From: an uncultured Ruminococcus sp.
GTDB taxonomy: Bacteria; Bacillota; Clostridia; Oscillospirales; Ruminococcaceae
Assembly: GCA_947176075.1 (NCBI GenBank)
Contig: CAMWPG010000008.1
Coordinates: 1-36,065 of the forward strand
DNA length: 36,065 nucleotides
Direction: 5' to 3'
The notes beneath the pieces are model-generated. The model was not told the DNA's origin. It saw only the letters and a list, made by a program, of their open reading frames with translations, and did not search any database. A program made the position numbers and the translations under genes. Each line of letters begins with the position of its first letter. Positions within the stretch are counted from its first letter, which is position 1. Below, piece after piece: positions 20,031-29,523 of this stretch.

Positions 20031-20366
20031 TCATTGTACATTGTCAATATCAGATATTTTTAAATCTGAAAGCTCCATAAATCTTTTCGCAAAGCCGTCA
20101 TCACATACTGCAATCACACCGGCTTTTCTGCCGATCGCTTTTGCAATCTCATCCATTGCAACGCCTATCTCACAAACAGAAACATTGTATTTCGTACAGA
20201 AAAACATGACTTCCTTTTTAGTTTTTGGCGAGGCATCTGACGTTATAAATATGCCCTTTGCACGTCCTGCAACAATCTCTTCCTTTGCAGGATCAAAGCC
20301 CAGCGCAAGCCTGCCTGCCTTACGGCATATTGTCAGCAAGCTTAGCCATTTCTCTTTGCAATTCAT
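20031..20366 (-). CDS. ylxQ: L7Ae/L30e/S12e-family ribosomal-associated protein (YlxQ)
   Basis: [16 protein letters not shown]...[14 protein letters not shown], located between ylxR and infB. Start chosen at MNCKEKW. Confidence 0.85.
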   Translation of the reverse strand: MNCKEKWLSLLTICRKAGRLALGFDPAKEEIVAGRAKGIFITSDASPKTKKEVMFFCTKYNVSVCEIGVAMDEIAKAIGRKAGVIAVCDDGFAKRFMELSDLKISDIDNVQ

Positions 20367-20613
20367 TTTTAAGCTCCTCATACACAGCTGCATCTACCTT
20401 ACATGAAAATGCTCTCTCCAGCTTTCGTCCCTTCTGTGCATTTTCAAAACACTCCATGCTTCTACATAGGTATGCCCCTCTGCCCGACTTTTTTCCTGTA
20501 GGATCAAGCAAAATTTCATCATCCGGTGTTTTTATTACACGGACAAGATCTCGTTTTTCTTTCATCTCACCGCAGCCTACACACATTCGCATAGGTATTT
20601 TTTTTACTTTCAT
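20320..20613 (-). CDS. ylxR: YlxR (DUF448) family RNA-binding protein
   Basis: KKIPMRMCVGCGEMKEKRDLVRVI...GRGAYLCRSMECFENA. Start chosen at MKVKKIP. Confidence 0.93.
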   Translation of the reverse strand: MKVKKIPMRMCVGCGEMKEKRDLVRVIKTPDDEILLDPTGKKSGRGAYLCRSMECFENAQKGRKLERAFSCKVDAAVYEELKNELQREMAKLADNMP

Positions 20614-20617
20614 GGCA

Positions 20618-21811
20618 TCACTCCTCAGCTGCCGCTTCGTCAAATCGTCTAAGCTCTGCCTCTGCCTCCTGCTCTGTCAGCTCGGAAGCATTCTCAAGCT
20701 CTGCCGTCTCATCTATTTCTAATGCTTCTTCCTCAGGTGCTATCTCATTTGCGGCATCTGCCGGAACTATTTCAAACTCCGGCTTTATATCAATCTTAAA
20801 GCCTGTAAGCTTAGCTGCAAGCTTAGCATTCTGTCCACGATTACCTATTGCAAGTGAAAGCTGATTATTCGGAACTACTATGCTGCAAGTGCGATCCTTT
20901 TCCTCATTTGTAAGTATATCAACACGCAAAACGGTGGCAGGCGCAAGCGCTCTTGCAATAAATTCCTCCGGCTTTTCACTGTATGGAATTATATCTATCT
21001 TTTCTCCTGAAAGCTCTGCCACAATAGCGGATATTCTTGAACGCTTAGGTCCTATACAAGCGCCTACAGCGTCAACGTTCGGATCATTTGACCATACAGC
21101 GATCTTTGTTCTTGAACCGGCTTCTCTGGAGATTGCCTTTATTTCAACAGTACCATCAAAAATTTCCGGTACGGTCATTTCAAAAATACGCTTTACAAGC
21201 TCCTTGCGCACACGGGAAATTTTTATGACAGGCTTCTTCTGCTTATTAGCAATAGCAGTTATATACACCTTTACCATTTGACCCTCTTTTAGTATCTCTC
21301 CCGGTATCTGCTCCTTGCGGAAAAGATAGATCTCTGTATTATCATAAATGAGCGTAGCTGTACCGCCTGCTTCAACCTGCGATACCTGACAGGTTATACA
21401 CTCAAATTCTTTCTTCTCAAACTTTTCAAGTATTCTTGCACGATTTATATCACGAAGATCGCCCTTTATAGACTGCTTTGCAGAAAGCGCAGCCGCTCTT
21501 CCGAACTTATCAATATTAAGTCTCTTCTGAACAGTACCGCCTACAACCGCATATGGATCTATAACTCTTGCTGCAGCAATATTTATCTCATTTTCATCGA
21601 TAGGTTCATCGTCTACAATTGTCTGCCTTATATACATCTCAAACTTCTGAGCAGCCGGATCAATATCAATAGTGATATTCTCCTCACAGTCCGGATATGC
21701 CTTTCTTGCTGCTTTAAGCATAGCAGATTTTATCTTTTCGATCAAGATGTCTACATCCACACTGTTCTCTGTTCCCAGTGCATCCAGTGCTTCAAAGAAA
21801 TTTTTATCCAT
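20618..21811 (-). CDS. nusA: Transcription termination/antitermination factor NusA
   Basis: S1 and KH-domain patterns, CIGPKRSRISAIVAELSGEKIDII, LAIGNRGQNAKLAAKLTGFKIDI. Confidence 0.97.
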   Translation of the reverse strand: MDKNFFEALDALGTENSVDVDILIEKIKSAMLKAARKAYPDCEENITIDIDPAAQKFEMYIRQTIVDDEPIDENEINIAAARVIDPYAVVGGTVQKRLNIDKFGRAAALSAKQSIKGDLRDINRARILEKFEKKEFECITCQVSQVEAGGTATLIYDNTEIYLFRKEQIPGEILKEGQMVKVYITAIANKQKKPVIKISRVRKELVKRIFEMTVPEIFDGTVEIKAISREAGSRTKIAVWSNDPNVDAVGACIGPKRSRISAIVAELSGEKIDIIPYSEKPEEFIARALAPATVLRVDILTNEEKDRTCSIVVPNNQLSLAIGNRGQNAKLAAKLTGFKIDIKPEFEIVPADAANEIAPEEEALEIDETAELENASELTEQEAEAELRRFDEAAAEE

Positions 21812-21833
21812 GTCCTTTCATTCCTCCATTAAA

Positions 21834-22313
21834 TCAAAAATAAATTTCAACATACAGCTTTACATATGAAAGCTCAGACAGCCTAAGCTGCATAGTTTTT
21901 TCGTTTTCAAGTTCGATATTAATATTCTCGCCGTCAAATTGGCTAAGAATGCCTATCCACTCCTTTTCACCATCAACAGGACGGATCGCATGAGCCTTTA
22001 CTGTCTCACCAATACACCTTTCAAAATGCCATCTCTGACACAGCGCTCTTTCAAGACCTGCCGAGCCTACCTCCAGAATATAATTCTGTGAAATAGGATC
22101 CTTTTCGTCAAGAACCTGATTTACCGGTCTTGTCATTTTCTCGCAGTCATCAATGGTTATACCGTCCTCATGGTCAATAAATACCCTGAGATACCAATAT
22201 GCGCCTTCTTTCTCAAAGCTTACGTCCCATATCTCAAAACCAAGCTCCTCTGCTATAGGCAGTACCATATCGTATACCATTTTTTCAGTGCCGCCGAATT
22301 TTTTCAGTTTCAT
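21834..22313 (-). CDS. rimP: Ribosome maturation factor RimP
   Basis: LGFEIWDVSFEKEGAYWYLRVFID, ITIDDCEKMTRPVNQVLDE, LEVGSAGLERAL; upstream of nusA. Confidence 0.95.
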   Translation of the reverse strand: MKLKKFGGTEKMVYDMVLPIAEELGFEIWDVSFEKEGAYWYLRVFIDHEDGITIDDCEKMTRPVNQVLDEKDPISQNYILEVGSAGLERALCQRWHFERCIGETVKAHAIRPVDGEKEWIGILSQFDGENINIELENEKTMQLRLSELSYVKLYVEIYF

Positions 22314-22346
22314 TCAAACGCCTCCGTCCTTTCTGTAACATAAGCA

Positions 22347-22370
22347 AAAGACCGGTGGCTGCCGGTCTTT
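22347..22370 (-). promoter_or_regulatory. Leader hairpin of rimP operon (attenuator-like)
   Basis: aaagaccgg-tggctg-ccggtcttt; on the minus strand the stem runs into TTTTGC, between the promoter and rimP. Confidence 0.6.
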
Positions 22371-22388
22371 GACTGAGTGTATAAACAT

Positions 22389-22417
22389 ATTATACCATAC
22401 TTCTTTTTAAAAATCAA
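22389..22417 (-). promoter_or_regulatory. SigA-type promoter of the rimP-nusA-infB operon
   Basis: Minus strand TTGATT - 17 nt - TATAAT. Confidence 0.75.
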
Positions 22418-22462
22418 GGGGTTTCTGAGATTTTTTATTTAGCATTTATGCACTTCATGAAA

Positions 22463-23938
22463 TCATTTGGAATTATACTCCTTCAGTATCCCATCTATTA
22501 CAGATGACCACTCATCTCGGATAACTGCCCATGAATCCTTATCTCCATTGAGCAATGCAGAGGTGATATTATCCATAATTCCTCTCGTTTCATATGTATA
22601 CTTACCATCGCTGAACATTCTGCTGCCCATGCCGTAGCCAAAATCGAACAGCGGAGTTATATTAGCAGGATCTCTGTACTCGCACAATGCATCATACTGC
22701 TCCTCAGTTATATAACGTTTAAGTACTCCGGCAGCATTTCTCTCAGGAATAAGCGCCTTTTGCTTGCTGACCTCCTTATATTCATCCATAACAGATGCAA
22801 GCCGTTCGCATTTTATATACGCTCCGACAGCCTCTGGATTTGAAGAATTTTTAACAAGCATTTTTGCGCCGAAATTGCAATTCAGATAATATTTATCAGC
22901 ATCCGGATTTTTCGGAAACGGTACCACCATAAGATCGCCTTTTTCAACAAATCCCTCTTCGCCTATATCAGGTTCGGAATCATTCTTGATATTCGATTCA
23001 CTTAAAGCCCACTCTGACATTGCAAAGAACAGCGTTGATTCGTCATTATTAAGATATCCATGCCATATATTATCGTAAAGTCCTCGACGCATGATCTCTT
23101 CCATCGTATTTTCCGCTTCCTCAACTGCCTTGCTTTTTATGTTATTTAAAAATTTCTCTCCGTCATATTTAATAATAGTCTCGCCTGTGGACTGTATCAT
23201 AGCCTGTCCGAACCATCCGTTTATACCATAACGTGTTTTGCCGTCCTGTGCATCGCCTACAAAATCAGTCATCATATCCATGAATATATCCCAGTCCCAT
23301 TTTCCCTGCTTATAAAGCTCATACGGGTCAGGCAGACCGTTTTCCTCACAAATACTGCGGCTATATGTCAGTATAAGCGGATCAGAAATAGTATATGGTA
23401 CTACATAATGACTGCCTTTATACTCATACATATCAATAACATCCTTCATATCTGACCATATATCATCATCTAAGTCAATATAATCATCAAGAGGCATATA
23501 TTGATTCTTTACAACCCCGTTTGGCAGGGCTTCCCATTCATACGGAAACATATCTACCGGATCACCACTCAGCAAACGGCTCGCCAGCACATCGAATTTA
23601 TTATCGCTTGTACAGCTGATATACTCGACCTTGCCGCCGTATTTATCCTCAAAAAGTGAAAGTGCTACGCTTCTGTCCTGATTATTGATAGGATTTATAT
23701 CATAATATGAAAGCCAATAAATAGTCCTGCCCTTTACTTTCTCAAGATTAGGATCGTTATTGATATATTCATCAGCAAGCGAAACATTTGTTTTAAATTC
23801 GTCTGAGTGTTTATAAAGTTCAGCGCTGTCACTGCCTGCCTCTTTAGAACTTTCATTTCCTCCGCAGGCAGAAAGCGTTAAAAATGATGACACGATCAAC
23901 AAGAACACGAGCATTCGTTTCAGATAATTCATATTCAA
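22463..23938 (-). CDS. ABC transporter extracellular solute-binding lipoprotein
   Basis: Lipobox LTLSAC, then a periplasmic-binding-protein pattern (YISCTSDNKFDVLASRLLSGDPVDMFPYEW). No permease genes adjacent. Confidence 0.85.
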   Translation of the reverse strand: MNMNYLKRMLVFLLIVSSFLTLSACGGNESSKEAGSDSAELYKHSDEFKTNVSLADEYINNDPNLEKVKGRTIYWLSYYDINPINNQDRSVALSLFEDKYGGKVEYISCTSDNKFDVLASRLLSGDPVDMFPYEWEALPNGVVKNQYMPLDDYIDLDDDIWSDMKDVIDMYEYKGSHYVVPYTISDPLILTYSRSICEENGLPDPYELYKQGKWDWDIFMDMMTDFVGDAQDGKTRYGINGWFGQAMIQSTGETIIKYDGEKFLNNIKSKAVEEAENTMEEIMRRGLYDNIWHGYLNNDESTLFFAMSEWALSESNIKNDSEPDIGEEGFVEKGDLMVVPFPKNPDADKYYLNCNFGAKMLVKNSSNPEAVGAYIKCERLASVMDEYKEVSKQKALIPERNAAGVLKRYITEEQYDALCEYRDPANITPLFDFGYGMGSRMFSDGKYTYETRGIMDNITSALLNGDKDSWAVIRDEWSSVIDGILKEYNSK

Positions 23939-24032
23939 GCCTTCCTTTCACGATTAGAAAAAGTTCTCACTTAACAGGCAGCACTGTACAAGTCTCTGCT
24001 CTAAGCCGCCTTAAACAAATTTAAAAGCATAT

Positions 24033-24066
24033 ATAGTAAACGACAAATTTATTTGCCGTTTACTAT
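24033..24066 (-). repeat. 34-nt palindromic intergenic repeat, copy 2
   Basis: Reverse complement ATAGTAAACGGCAAATAAATTTGTCGTTTACTAT; 31/34 identical to 7771-7804. Confidence 0.75.
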
Positions 24067-24125
24067 TTGCCGATTCGCACGTAGTAAACACAGTGAGCAG
24101 ATGTGCGAGGCATTTTAAAATAATT

Positions 24126-26069
24126 TTATCTGATCTTTGCGCCGCATGGCAGGCTCTGATCTGGAAATACCACCTTTGCACTGCCGTCTGCTGCGTCTGC
24201 TGCACATATCATGCCGTTACTCTCAACACCGCAAAGCTTCACCGGTTTCAGATTGGCTACTATCATAACTTTCTTGCCGATAAGATGCTCCGGAGTGTAC
24301 CACTGCGCTATACCTGATACTACCTGCCGTCCGCCCATTCCGTCGTCCAGCTGTAAGCACAACAGCTTCTTGGATTTCTTGACTTTCTCGCAGGCTGTTA
24401 CCTTAGCAACACGAAGATCCGTCTTCACGAAATCATCAAACTCGATCTCCGGCAGTACCGGCTGAACCTCGATGGTTTCTTCCTCAGGCTCCTTAGGAAG
24501 ATTTTGGCTTATAATCGCATTAAGCTCATCGATTTCCTTTTCAACATCAATTCTCGGAAAGATTATATTACCCTTCTTAACCTCAACATCCGCACGAAGA
24601 ACACCAAATTTATCTGCATTTTCATACGTCCTATCAGACTCGCTTGCTCCGATCTGTTCCCATATTACAGGCATAGTAGTCGGCATAAATGCAGAGAGAA
24701 GTGTAGAAATAATTCTTATAGTATCAAGCAGATTGTAAAGCACTGTTGCCAGACGTGTCTTATTAGCTTCGTCCTTTGCAAGTATCCACGGTGCTGTCTC
24801 ATCAATATATTTATTAGCTCTTGATACTACCTTAAAGATCTCTGCCAATGCGAGATTGATCTGTGTCTGATCTATAAAACCGTCAACTGCACTGCGCAGT
24901 CCGGAAGCCATAGCGATAAGATCATCATCAAACTCTCCTGCCTGACGCTCTGCCGGAAGCTTGCCGCCGAAATACTTGTCCACCATTGCAACCGTACGGG
25001 AAACAAGGTTTCCAAGACCATTTGCAAGGTCAGAATTGATACGATTTATCATAATTTCATTAGAGAATGAGCTGTCTGCGCCAAGAGCCATCTCTCTGAG
25101 TATATGATAACGTATAGCATCTGCACCATAGCGCTGACCGAGAACAAGCGGATCAACGACATTTCCCAGAGACTTACTCATCTTCTGTCCGTTGAAGGTT
25201 ATCCAGCCGTGAACCGCAAGATGCTTCGGCAGCGGCTGATCCAGTGCCATGAGCATTGCAGGCCATATGATAGCGTGGAAACGCATGATATCCTTTGCTA
25301 CCATATGAACATCTGCCGGCCAGTAGTTTTCATAATCACTATATGCGTCATTATAAAAGCCCAGTGCGGAGATATAGTTTGACAAAGCGTCTATCCATAC
25401 ATATACAACGTGCTTTTCATCAAATGTAACTGGAATTCCCCACTTGAATGAGGTTCTCGATACGCAAAGATCCTCAAGACCCGGCTTTATAAAGTTGTTT
25501 ACAAGCTCTGTTGCTCGTGTCTTGGGCTGAAGATAATCTGTTTCAGTCAGAAGCTTTTCGATACGCTCTGCAAAAGGTGACATTTTAAAGAAGTACGCTT
25601 CTTCCTTTGCTTCAACAACATCACGTCCGCATTCAGGGCATTTTCCGTCCACAAGCTGAGAATCTGTCCAAAAGCTTTCACAAGGAGTACAATACTTTCC
25701 CTTGTATTCTCCCTTGTAGATATAGCCCTTGTCATACAGTTCCTTGAATATCTTCTGCACTGTTTCAATATGGTAATCGTCTGTTGTACGGATATAGCGG
25801 TCATAGCTTATATTCATGTACTTCCAGAGATTCTTGAAAATTGCAACTATCTCATCAACATACTCCTTTGGAGTAACACCCTTTTCAGCAGCCTTCTGTT
25901 CAATTTTAAGTCCATGCTCATCAGTACCTGTCAGGAACATAACCTCATTGCCCTGCATACGGCGATAACGGGCAATTGAATCGCAGGCTACTGTAGTGTA
26001 ACAGTGTCCGATATGGGGATTGCCCGAGGGATAATAAATCGGTGTGGTGATATAATATTTTTTACACAT
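24126..26069 (-). CDS. metG: Methionyl-tRNA synthetase with C-terminal tRNA-binding domain
   Basis: TTPIYYPSGNPHIGH, FNGQKMSKSLGN, C-terminal DLRVAKVTACEKVKKSKKLLCLQLD. Start MCKKYYITTP at 26069 with GGAGG upstream. Confidence 0.97.
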   Translation of the reverse strand: MCKKYYITTPIYYPSGNPHIGHCYTTVACDSIARYRRMQGNEVMFLTGTDEHGLKIEQKAAEKGVTPKEYVDEIVAIFKNLWKYMNISYDRYIRTTDDYHIETVQKIFKELYDKGYIYKGEYKGKYCTPCESFWTDSQLVDGKCPECGRDVVEAKEEAYFFKMSPFAERIEKLLTETDYLQPKTRATELVNNFIKPGLEDLCVSRTSFKWGIPVTFDEKHVVYVWIDALSNYISALGFYNDAYSDYENYWPADVHMVAKDIMRFHAIIWPAMLMALDQPLPKHLAVHGWITFNGQKMSKSLGNVVDPLVLGQRYGADAIRYHILREMALGADSSFSNEIMINRINSDLANGLGNLVSRTVAMVDKYFGGKLPAERQAGEFDDDLIAMASGLRSAVDGFIDQTQINLALAEIFKVVSRANKYIDETAPWILAKDEANKTRLATVLYNLLDTIRIISTLLSAFMPTTMPVIWEQIGASESDRTYENADKFGVLRADVEVKKGNIIFPRIDVEKEIDELNAIISQNLPKEPEEETIEVQPVLPEIEFDDFVKTDLRVAKVTACEKVKKSKKLLCLQLDDGMGGRQVVSGIAQWYTPEHLIGKKVMIVANLKPVKLCGVESNGMICAADAADGSAKVVFPDQSLPCGAKIR

Positions 26070-26142
26070 AGAATAATTCCTCCTTGGCGGTATTGCATTT
26101 GTGTCATACACAAAATTCTTTGTGTCATGAACAATTACTTCT

Positions 26143-26171
26143 ATTATAACATAAAAATTCAATTTTGTCAC
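26143..26171 (-). promoter_or_regulatory. Probable metG promoter
   Basis: Minus strand GTGACA - 17 nt - TATAAT. Confidence 0.6.
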
Positions 26172-26289
26172 CTAAAAAATAAAAGTTTTTTCAAGTTGTT
26201 TTTCTATACGGCTATTGTCCGTCTCACAAGCACAAGCGTATTTCACAAATAAACACTCTATATTGAGAGAAATTTGTGGGAAATAACAG

Positions 26290-26318
26290 TTGATTTTTCT
26301 GACAAAATCTAATATACT
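26290..26318 (+). promoter_or_regulatory. Probable aspartokinase promoter
   Basis: TTGATT - 17 nt - TATACT. Confidence 0.55.
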
Positions 26319-26371
26319 ATAATGTATGGAGTAATGCGAAAGGAGTAGGGAGAATAAAAGAAATCTCCTGT

Positions 26372-27712
26372 ATGAAGAAAATGAGTCTTAAAGTTGTAAA
26401 ATTCGGCGGAAGCAGTCTTGCAGATGCAGAACAGATGAAGAAAGCTGCTGATATTATAAAGGCAGACAAAAACCGACGTTATGTTGTACCTTCTGCACCG
26501 GGTAAAAGATTTTCTGATGATATAAAGGTAACTGATCTTTTGTACAAATGCTATGATTTAGCTGAAAAGGGTGAGAATTTCAGCGAGGTACTCGAAGAGA
26601 TCCACAACCGTTATCGTGAAATTATTTCCGGACTGGGAATGGATTTCTCCATTGATGAAGATATAAAGACAATTGAAGTTGATTTCAAGAAACGCTTTGG
26701 CAGTAATTACGCTGCAAGCCGAGGCGAATATTTAAATGGTAAGGTCATCGCAGCATATCTTGGTTTTCCATTTGTGGATGCTGCTGATGTTATCTTCTTC
26801 TCAGAGGATGGCAGTCTGAATCAGGAAAAAACAGCTGCTGCACTGAGAAATGCACTGGCAGACAAGGAATATGCAGTAATTCCGGGATTTTACGGCTGCG
26901 GTGCTGACGGATATGTAAAGACATTTTCAAGAGGTGGCTCAGATGTTACAGGTTCTATCGTAGCTGGTGCAGTCAGAGCTTCTCTGTATGAAAACTGGAC
27001 AGATGTTTCCGGTTTCCTTGTTGCAGATCCGAGAATAGTAAATGATCCTGCTCCTATCAGAACTATCACTTATACTGAGCTTAGAGAGCTTTCATATATG
27101 GGAGCGTCCGTACTTCATGAGGAAGCTATTTTCCCGGTACGTTCAGCAGGCATACCAATAAATATAAGAAATACAAACGACCCGTCAGCTCCGGGAACAA
27201 TGATCGTTCCAGAAAGCCATGACGAGGAAGCAAGCGCATATACTATCACAGGCATTGCAGGAAAGAAAAATTTCTCAGCAATAAACCTTCACAAGGACAG
27301 AATGAACAGTCAGATCGGTTTCTGCCGTGACGTACTGGACGTTCTCGCTGAAAACGGTATCTGTATTGAGCATATGCCGTCCAGTATCGATTCTATGACT
27401 GTTATAATCGACAGCACACATTTGAAGAATAAGTGTGACGACATACTCACTCAGATTCGCAAGAGAGTAAATCCGGACGATATTTATGTAGAAGAGGGAA
27501 TAGCCCTTGTAGCCGTAGTTGGCAGAGGAATGTGCAGAACAAGAGGTGTAGCAGCAAGAATATTTGCAGCTCTTGCTCATGCAAGAATAAATGCTAAGAT
27601 GATAGATCAGGGTTCAAGCGAGCTGAATGTCATCGTAGGCGTAAATGAAGAGGACTTTGAACAGGCTATACGCTGCATTTATGATATTTTCGTAACAGCA
27701 GTCAACGAATAA
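26372..27712 (+). CDS. lysC: Aspartate kinase with ACT domains
   Basis: VKFGGSSLADAEQMKKAADII, YENWTDVSGFLVADPRIV, C-terminal ACT repeats. Confidence 0.93.
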   Translation: MKKMSLKVVKFGGSSLADAEQMKKAADIIKADKNRRYVVPSAPGKRFSDDIKVTDLLYKCYDLAEKGENFSEVLEEIHNRYREIISGLGMDFSIDEDIKTIEVDFKKRFGSNYAASRGEYLNGKVIAAYLGFPFVDAADVIFFSEDGSLNQEKTAAALRNALADKEYAVIPGFYGCGADGYVKTFSRGGSDVTGSIVAGAVRASLYENWTDVSGFLVADPRIVNDPAPIRTITYTELRELSYMGASVLHEEAIFPVRSAGIPINIRNTNDPSAPGTMIVPESHDEEASAYTITGIAGKKNFSAINLHKDRMNSQIGFCRDVLDVLAENGICIEHMPSSIDSMTVIIDSTHLKNKCDDILTQIRKRVNPDDIYVEEGIALVAVVGRGMCRTRGVAARIFAALAHARINAKMIDQGSSELNVIVGVNEEDFEQAIRCIYDIFVTAVNE

Positions 27713-27719
27713 AAATTAC

Positions 27720-27754
27720 TGACCCGAAAGAAAACGATCTTTCGGGTCACTTTT
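27720..27754. terminator. Intrinsic terminator between lysC and spoVT
   Basis: tgacccgaaag-aaaacgat-ctttcgggtca followed by ctttt. Confidence 0.85.
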
Positions 27755-28294
27755 CTACAGCTCAATCTGTTTTCCAAGAAACTGAGAAGCTGCCTGTATG
27801 AGTGTTTTCTGACTTTCACTCAATGCAGAATCTGTTCCGTTATCAAGGAACGCAACAGCGCCTGTCACATCTCCTGAGGAAATAATTGGCAAACACGCAA
27901 CAGCGCCCTTGGCAACACCTTCTGCCGGAATAAAAGAACAGTTTGAATCCTCGCAGTAATACTGTCTGCGGTTCTCCATAAGCTCTTCAAGCTCAGGCGA
28001 TACCCGTCTTGCATTCCATTCTTTCTTTGCTGCACCAGAAATAGAAATAACATGATCTCTATCAAATACTGCAACAGGGCAGCCTGACAGCTTGTGCATG
28101 ATATCTGCTACCTGAGCTGCGTTTTCACTGATTTCTCCTATGGGAGAATATTTTTTGAAAATCACTTCACCATCTGTATTGGTATAAATTTCGAGAGGAT
28201 CGCCCTCACGGATACGCATTGTTCTGCGGATCTCCTTTGGGATAACAACACGACCTAAATCGTCGATTCGTCTTACGATACCCGTAGCTTTCAT
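27755..28294 (-). CDS. spoVT: Stage V sporulation protein T (AbrB-type N-terminus plus GAF-like domain)
   Basis: MKATGIVRRIDDLGRVVIPKEIRRTMRIREGDPLEIYT. Start at 28294; the upstream extension is probably artificial. Confidence 0.95.
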   Translation of the reverse strand: MKATGIVRRIDDLGRVVIPKEIRRTMRIREGDPLEIYTNTDGEVIFKKYSPIGEISENAAQVADIMHKLSGCPVAVFDRDHVISISGAAKKEWNARRVSPELEELMENRRQYYCEDSNCSFIPAEGVAKGAVACLPIISSGDVTGAVAFLDNGTDSALSESQKTLIQAASQFLGKQIEL

Positions 28295-28391
28295 TTTTAC
28301 TACCTCCGTAAAATTTCGGTTTGTGGAAATAGTATGTGCATAGCTTGTCATAATATGCGAACGTTATATGGGAAATAATGGCTAATATTAA

Positions 28392-28423
28392 GGGCTGCTG
28401 CATTTTTATCCATGCAACAGCCC
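28392..28423. terminator. Hairpin resembling the 7430 terminator
   Basis: gggctgctgcat-ttttatcc-atgcaacagccc, 12-bp stem with one mismatch, 8-nt loop. Confidence 0.6.
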
Positions 28424-28442
28424 ATTTATTTTATTTTTTATC

Positions 28443-28592
28443 ACTATCTACAACTTAGCAGGATCCTGTTTTCTTTTCTTCTGCCAAGAGCAGAAACTCT
28501 TGAAATTTGTGAAAATGGGATGCCAAAGGGCGTATCTGCTCTTTGGCAGGGGCTTACAGGGACAGCGTCCCCTTGCCTGATTTGTAGATAGT
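28443..28592. repeat. 150-bp structured intergenic element with terminal inverted repeats
   Basis: Ends actatctacaa / ttgtagatagt. Internal hairpins at 28479-28495, 28521-28548 and 28559-28571. Confidence 0.55.
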
Positions 28593-28599
28593 ATATTTT

Positions 28600-29523
28600 T
28601 TATCGGTGATTTCCGCCGCCGCCGCCGCCGCTTCTTGTTCCGCCGCCGCCACCGCCGCTGCTGCTGCTTGTTTGACGTTTTGTACGAATCTGATATTTTC
28701 TTATAAACATATCCGATCTATCTCCGAAAAGCACATTTTCTAAGCGCAGATAATGTAGACTTGAAGGAGCGCTCTTGAATTTATACTGCCTCTTTATACA
28801 GAAAAACGTTATAATTGAAACAATAAGAGAAATAAAAACCCCTATTAAAAAGCTCTTTCCCCAATTCTTCGGACGGCTGTCATTCAAAATCAGCTCACCA
28901 GCAGAATTCATTGTTACATATTTTTCAGTATCCCGAACATAGAAATATTTCAGATTGGAAACGCCTTTATCATAATATCCCTTTAGTCCGCTTAAGAACT
29001 GTTCTATAGCAGGATATGGCTGCTCTCCGCCTCTGGGAAGATATGTATTCATTCTGCTAAAGATGCTGGAGATACGATCCTCTGCATCATCCGTATCGCT
29101 CGGATAATAAAATCTTGCACGATTCCTTGTATATATGAAATCAAAGGGCGCATAGCTCGTATCACCATGTCCTGCAAGATCCATGTAAAGCACAACACTG
29201 TCAGCATTACGGTCATAATAATCAAAGCAAAGCTCTTCGCAGAACATCTGCGTTCTGTAATCACTTCCGCCGATCGCCGTACCGCTTACATAAACCAGAA
29301 TATTCATGTCAATATATTCAGCGGTCGCCTGTATTTTAGCGGTAAGCTCATCCTCTTCACTGTCAGAAAGAAGCCCTGCATCGTCAATAAGTATACTCTC
29401 AGAAGCGTCTACCGGTATATCGTTCATAACTTCTGAAGCTGCGCTTGCAGTAACAGGTGCTGCAATTCCGATAATAATTGCACAGGATAAGCAAGCAGCC
29501 ATATTTCTTATAAGCTTTATCAT
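28600..29523 (-). CDS. TPM-domain membrane protein with Gly-rich C-terminus
   Basis: LIDDAGLLSDSEEDELTAKIQATAEYIDMNILVYV (TPM pattern), one TM, tail SSSSGGGGGGTRSGGGGGGNHR. Confidence 0.85.
   Translation of the reverse strand: MIKLIRNMAACLSCAIIIGIAAPVTASAASEVMNDIPVDASESILIDDAGLLSDSEEDELTAKIQATAEYIDMNILVYVSGTAIGGSDYRTQMFCEELCFDYYDRNADSVVLYMDLAGHGDTSYAPFDFIYTRNRARFYYPSDTDDAEDRISSIFSRMNTYLPRGGEQPYPAIEQFLSGLKGYYDKGVSNLKYFYVRDTEKYVTMNSAGELILNDSRPKNWGKSFLIGVFISLIVSIITFFCIKRQYKFKSAPSSLHYLRLENVLFGDRSDMFIRKYQIRTKRQTSSSSGGGGGGTRSGGGGGGNHR

Noticed and set aside
19472-20080. 202-aa plus-strand ORF (Leu/Phe/Ser/Cys-rich)
   Set aside because: Antisense to the Lys/Glu/Ala-rich infB region; a compositional artefact.
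26070-26142. T-box leader upstream of metG
   Set aside because: No T-box consensus (TGGNACCGCG-like) or terminator/antiterminator pair seen, and the leader is short.
26319-26371. Lysine riboswitch upstream of the aspartokinase
   Set aside because: The leader between promoter and start is only about 50 nt, far too short for a lysine riboswitch.
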